64,000 nt of DNA, taken from NCBI RefSeq assembly GCF_026212465.1, contig NC_080062.1, positions 7,523,297-7,587,296 on the forward strand, written 5' to 3'. Under the pieces are notes generated by a model. That model ran no database searches. It worked only from the letters and a program-made list of their open reading frames with translations, and had not been told where the DNA came from. Below are positions 59,728 through 64,000 of this stretch, one piece after another; the first letter of the stretch is position 1; every line of letters starts with the position of its first letter. Position numbers and translations under genes: made by a program. The stretch comes from Amaranthus tricolor. Lineage: Eukaryota; Streptophyta; Magnoliopsida; Caryophyllales; Amaranthaceae.

Positions 59728-60373
59728 GGTTGTATTCTCTGTGTCGTTGGGTCTACTACTATTGTTTCACATGCTCCACATGAGCGGGATATCGAGTCTG
59801 TTAAGCAAGTATGGCATCTACCTATAGAGCCAGGTAATTGGATTTGTGTTCTTTGAAATATTTGGCATTTTTATTTCAAGATTGGAATATATACAATTTT
59901 TCTATTCTCTACAAGAAATCTCTTAATGAGCTAAGCACTCCTTCTGTGTGCCTAGCATGTCTTAGCTTTTGTTTTCTACTATCTCATAGCGCCCAGGACT
60001 AGCTTACAAGAAAAATTCTTTTATACAGGTTTCCTCGTGTATTTTGTTATTATTGTGGTGCTGGTTGGTGTCCTTATTTTCTATTTTTCTCCGTATAATG
60101 GCAAACACATATGATCATGTATATTGGGATTTTCTCCCTCATGGGCTCTATTACGGTTTGTTTACTCAAGTTCGGGGTTATTTTCAATTATAGAAATATA
60201 GAATTCTCTCTGATACCAGTGCTCAACATGTGTAGGTTATGTGTGTAAAAGCTGTGAGTATTGCCTTGAAGCTGACATTCGGAGGAAATAACCAATTTAA
60301 ATACTTTGAAGCATGGTTCTTCAACGTAGTTGTAATTTTCTGCTGTCTCATGTAAATCAACTACCTGAACAAG

Positions 60374-63341
60374 GTAATTTATAAAGTGTTGTTTCTCTGT
60401 GATCACCATCCACTGCGTGATGCTGTATTATTGTTGTTTCTCTGTGGTATCATTGAATCATTTAAGAAGTTCTATTTCTAAGTATAATAAAATTCTGTCA
60501 TAATGATGTCAGTTGCTGCTTCCTTATTTTCTAATTAGAACATGTTATTTCAAATACCTGTTTCTATCCAATACATGTTGCCTTGTTGGCATTTGGGCAA
60601 TGATATATTAGTATCAAATACATTAGCTTTAGGCTGACTTTAATTTTTGCAATTTGTCAAATATGACAAAAGTCTCTTTAGCATCTCGGATCTCATGTTC
60701 TTTTCATATAGTATAACAGAGTGCTATGAATTGACTATTTCGGAGTGTAGTGAGCATTGCATGAGCATTTGTTAGAGGATTATCTTGAAGAGGAGGGCAA
60801 GGAGTTGGTAAAGGAAAGAAACCTTAGCATACTAGTATTAGATAGGATTATGCGATTGGATTGGTGATCATAAATACTTGTTAACTTTTGAAATTTCTTA
60901 GTTGTAGATTATTTTATGTGATTAGTATTAGATAAGGTTGAATAGTCTTTAGTGATGTTTTGCCATAATGATTTTTTTTGGTTCATGTAGTGAGTAGTCT
61001 ACCTCCATAATGTTGGAATTATGGATGTTGGCTTTGGCATTATTGTTGATGGATATTGGGAGAGCGCATACCACTTGAAAGGAACCCTCTACTATAGCTT
61101 GGTTCTTATTTACAATTTAATCTCAGTTTGCACTTCAGCTTTGGGTTTCTTCTATTAGTGTCCTTGTAGCTATACATTTTGGTTCATAGCATTGAGATAT
61201 TGTGGAGCTCGCAAGCAGGTTGGGATTGAGTCAGGAGAAGGCCTTTGTTCCAATTAGGGACATTAGGGATTGGGGTTTCAGCTTTCAAGCATTACATATA
61301 CATGCAACCTAGTGCTACATTTGGTAGGATTAGTCTTTTTTGATATTAAAGCATTTGATGTTCATATCTTATCAACAATTTAAATTCATCAAAAACTGTG
61401 GAGATGGGAGTGGTAGTTATATGCCATCGAGATCTAGCCGAGACAACTTATTTGAAGATCATGTATGAGAAATTGATGGTTGTGTAGGAAGCTCAATTTT
61501 ACTTGAGTAGCAATGTGAAGTCTTTTTTTCCATTTAGATCCAGAAGACTTTAGGTACTTTAATCTCACACGTCTCATAGGGTGATGAACTTGTACTCATG
61601 GCTCATAGTCCATTTGTCACAAAGACATAGCCACAAGTGCAAATATAGTTAAAATCAAGGAAAGTGAGTAAAAGTGGTAAAAATATATTTTATAGTAAAG
61701 TGAGAAAAATGTACGAATGAGATGAAAAGGTAAGTTAATGTATGGATGAGAATTAAAGAAAGAATATCGGTCATGGCCAAAAATAAAAATATGGTAAATT
61801 CAATGGGATAAACTAAAAAGGAGATTAAAATTATTTGGAATAGAGGGAGCAGCTCTTAATGTTCTTGAATTGGAAGGAAAGGGCTTTGAGTGAGAAGTAT
61901 GAAATTTAGACTGATGCTCCTAAAGCAAGGGATGTGAGTTTGAGGAAAAACTTGAATTTAGCGTTTTTCGCAACTTGAATTTCCACTAGTGTAACAGCAT
62001 GGATGGAATTTACACAAAGTCTAGCTTTTAATTTTTGACCATAATAATGTAAACCATTTTTACTACTTGAAGAATTGCTCTTTATATGATGTCATTGGTC
62101 AAGTTTTTATGTTTGATATGCTTATTATAATCTGTGATGTATCTTAAACAAATTTACTCTTTCATGTTTGCCACTGTTACTGAAAAATACTGTCTACTCA
62201 ACTGAAATAAATTGATTGCAATAAGCTAATGAACACTCTATGATCATAAGTTGATTACTATATTCTTGTGAAAATGATGAAACGACCTCCATGCCCTTCA
62301 ACAGTACGCTAAAGTTGTATTTCTTATTTAAAATTAAATATAAGCACTTGATTGGACATGCACTGAATGAGATTCACTCACTTAAGAGAACTGTACAAAA
62401 TTTATGAAACGAGTTGCAACAAAGCATATATAATAGATTAGGAGCATTTGCTTGAAAATGGAAGCTTGATGTGTCTTAGAAGAGTCATCATATTTCTTCA
62501 TTTTAGAATCTTTCAAGAGAATGTTTGAGAAGATAACCGACGCAAGAGAAAAGGGGAGAGAGGATCGAAGCAGGCATCCCATAAATTTGATCTAATCTTT
62601 TATTAAGAATGAACACAAAGATATTTGCGGATTGAAGCGTAATAATCTTGGCAACTAATCAAAATGAAGTAATTCCATTTGCTTCATGATCACTAGCTTC
62701 TCTTTCTGCATTCAGAGTCTACAACAAGAAAATATAAGACCAGAAATAACCTTTTCTTTATTTTTATTTTCCATGGGGAGGAAGATTTTTTAAAAAGGAA
62801 GGGCTTACAATGGGCCTCATATGAGTAATGACTTGTAAGGATTTTCTGCATTAACTCTGACAAACTATCCTCTAATTGTTTGTACATCTACTAGCATAAG
62901 ATACCTAGTTCCTATTGAGCAAATAAAATTTCTTTTTAATGTTATTGTTTACTTATCTTTTTTTATTAGTTGTTGATTAGTACTAAAGATAAACGATGAA
63001 TAAGAGTACTCTTTGTTAGTAACGATCTCTCACATTGTTTGTTTTGGTTCATGTAGCCGACTCGATATAGTGGGATTAAGACATTAATGTTAAACGTTTT
63101 TACTCGCTGAAATCTTTTTGTGGGGGCGAAAGTCTACATTTCTTTGCAAGTCATCCTGTACGTTTTTAATGACGCTCGATTCCCTACAGACGCGAACACA
63201 TTTAACACTGCTAGCCTCTCTACTATGTCATGTTTACTTCACTTACCATTTTTGCAAGTATGATCATGTTTAAGGTAACATACTGTTTTTTTATATCACT
63301 TTCAAAATTATCATTGGCAATTTTACATTTCAGTATCTACA

Positions 63342-63383
<42 letters not shown>

Positions 63384-63452
63384 CTTAATGTTTTGATGAT
63401 CAACCTCAAATTCTATATTAAAATTGATCATTTTATCTTAAAAATTTTCAAG
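60374..63452. other. Long intron or deleted region in NIPA-like pseudogene
   Basis: The exon expected to encode the ALDTFNTA-to-IMFKDW segment is not found by eye. The sequence is AT-rich to moderate, with a few GC-richer patches (61190-61290, 61380-61480) that look like eroded coding or retroelement sequence but match nothing I can name. Some MITE-like ends occur near 61560 and 61850. Confidence 0.5.
63339..63382. repeat. (ATA)n microsatellite
   Basis: About 14 ATA/AAT trinucleotides in a row, upstream of the last NIPA-like exon. Confidence 0.95.
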
Positions 63453-63676
63453 ACGCGGATACACAGAATGGTTCACAAATAGCTGCAGAATTGTGTGGAT
63501 TTGTAACCATTTTGTCAGAGACATTTCTACTTCACAAAACCAAGGACATGGGAAGTACTCCAATAGTGCCGCTTCCTGCAACTGAACTTGCCAGGCAGAC
63601 AAGTGGCAGCTGCACTCATGAAAATTCAAGGCGTTTTAGCCACCATGCTAGCCCAAATCGTGAACGTGAAGAATAA

Positions 63677-64000
63677 GCACTACTGCACTAGCTCTATTTC
63701 ATTCAATGGACAGTTTTTCGGGTTTCATTGCATCTTGGAGCACAAAGTTTAAGCTTGAAATTTTAGACCAATACAAGTTTTATTCTTTGCAGACTGCAGA
63801 CAGATTTTCTTAAAAATAACTGATTGCCAAATTAAAGGATCCAATTATTTATAGGTAATAGAGATACAACAACTTTAGTTAAGAGTTTTGGAAACAAATT
63901 TATAGATTCTGAATGTTAGAATATATTTCAGATTCAGAAAATAAGTGAAAAAAACTTCTAGTGGTTAGTTTTTAAATACCAAGTCAAATGAGATTAGAAA
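63677..64000. other. Downstream flank of NIPA-like pseudogene
   Basis: Likely old 3' untranslated region and beyond. No further gene is seen before the window ends. Confidence 0.4.

Larger units (their letters stand above)
59728..63676 (+). pseudogene. NIPA-like Mg2+ transporter, 5'-truncated pseudogene
   Basis: Four exon pieces of the membrane magnesium transporter family NIPA. 59728-59833 reads CILCVVGSTTIVSHAPHERD then ESVKQVWHLPIEP. 60029-60155 holds a transmembrane stretch, FLVYFVIIVVLVGVLIFYFSP, then in another frame MIMYIGIFSLMGSIT. 60236-60373 reads VMCVKAVSIALKLTFGG...YFEAWFFNVVVIFCCLM then TAA where Gln is expected, and INYLNK. 63453-63676 reads AAELCGFVTILSETFLLHKTKDM to the stop. 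Splice junctions fit (EPG across 59833/60029, ACG|GT at 60155, AAG|GT at 60373). Lesions are a frame change near 60115 and TAA at 60353. The exons for the first helices and the ALDTFNTA segment are missing, so only the C-terminal half remains. Confidence 0.8.

Noticed and set aside
60374..63452. Missing middle exon of the NIPA-like gene
   Set aside because: I looked for the ALDTFNTA-type segment in this gap and did not find it. I cannot exclude a diverged remnant.
1..64000. tRNA or rRNA genes
   Set aside because: No cloverleaf or rRNA sequence was recognised. The GGTTCGAATC word at 42052 belongs to the TRIM interior, and the Met-tRNA-like words are primer sites.

Overview
This is plant nuclear DNA. 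It is AT-rich, has spliced host genes with GT-AG introns, and contains almost every class of plant transposable element (Ty3/gypsy LTR, LINE, CACTA, mariner-like, Stowaway- and Tourist-like MITEs, TRIM, Helitron). The host gene families are plant families (KAT-type Shaker K+ channel, NIPA-like Mg2+ transporter, a DUF6598-like protein, an EAR-motif nuclear protein). A eudicot is likely. Caryophyllales (spinach, beet or quinoa relatives) is a guess from the style of the repeats, not proven. Layout: 1-1285 holds no gene. 1286-9161 is one giant inverted repeat, with arms of about 3.8 and 4.1 kb and a 30 bp spacer at 5073-5102. Each arm carries a copy of a two-domain DUF6598-like gene, and the two copies converge tail to tail. 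Both copies share one frameshift but carry different later damage, and the right arm also has a private 292 bp tandem duplication. 9279-10514 is a LINE endonuclease remnant. 11132-11351 is a Stowaway MITE. 11785-16606 is a complete but mutated CACTA transposon with TNP2-like and TNPA-like regions. 16962-30885 holds three exons of a KAT1-like potassium channel on the minus strand. A 10.2 kb Ty3/gypsy element (19973-30151, 5-bp target duplication TCAAA) sits inside one of its introns. The channel is a pseudogene by what is visible: voltage-sensor and cNBD exons are absent, S6 has lost about five residues, and the KHA exon is frame-shifted. 31000-41500 is a repeat-rich stretch with a hAT-type MITE, a Helitron, a family of elements carrying GAGACGGTCTC, a CACTA MITE, and a striking foldback element (about 37985-38490) containing six short palindromes. 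41509-46119 is the one host gene that looks intact: five exons on the minus strand, 269 residues, with a leucine zipper and a C-terminal EAR repression motif. A TRIM and a small MITE lie in its last intron, and several CACGTG boxes lie in its first intron. 47440-50638 is a mariner-like element with TA duplications and a broken transposase. 50641-59700 is AT-rich, with MITEs and no gene I can support. 59728-63676 is a NIPA-like Mg2+ transporter pseudogene on the plus strand. Overall, the window is a TE-dense region in which most host genes are decaying. The gypsy copy has target duplications and near-identical LTRs, so it inserted recently, yet its coding region is broken at many places, which suggests it moved using proteins from another copy. 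The giant palindrome and the six-palindrome foldback are the most unusual structures.
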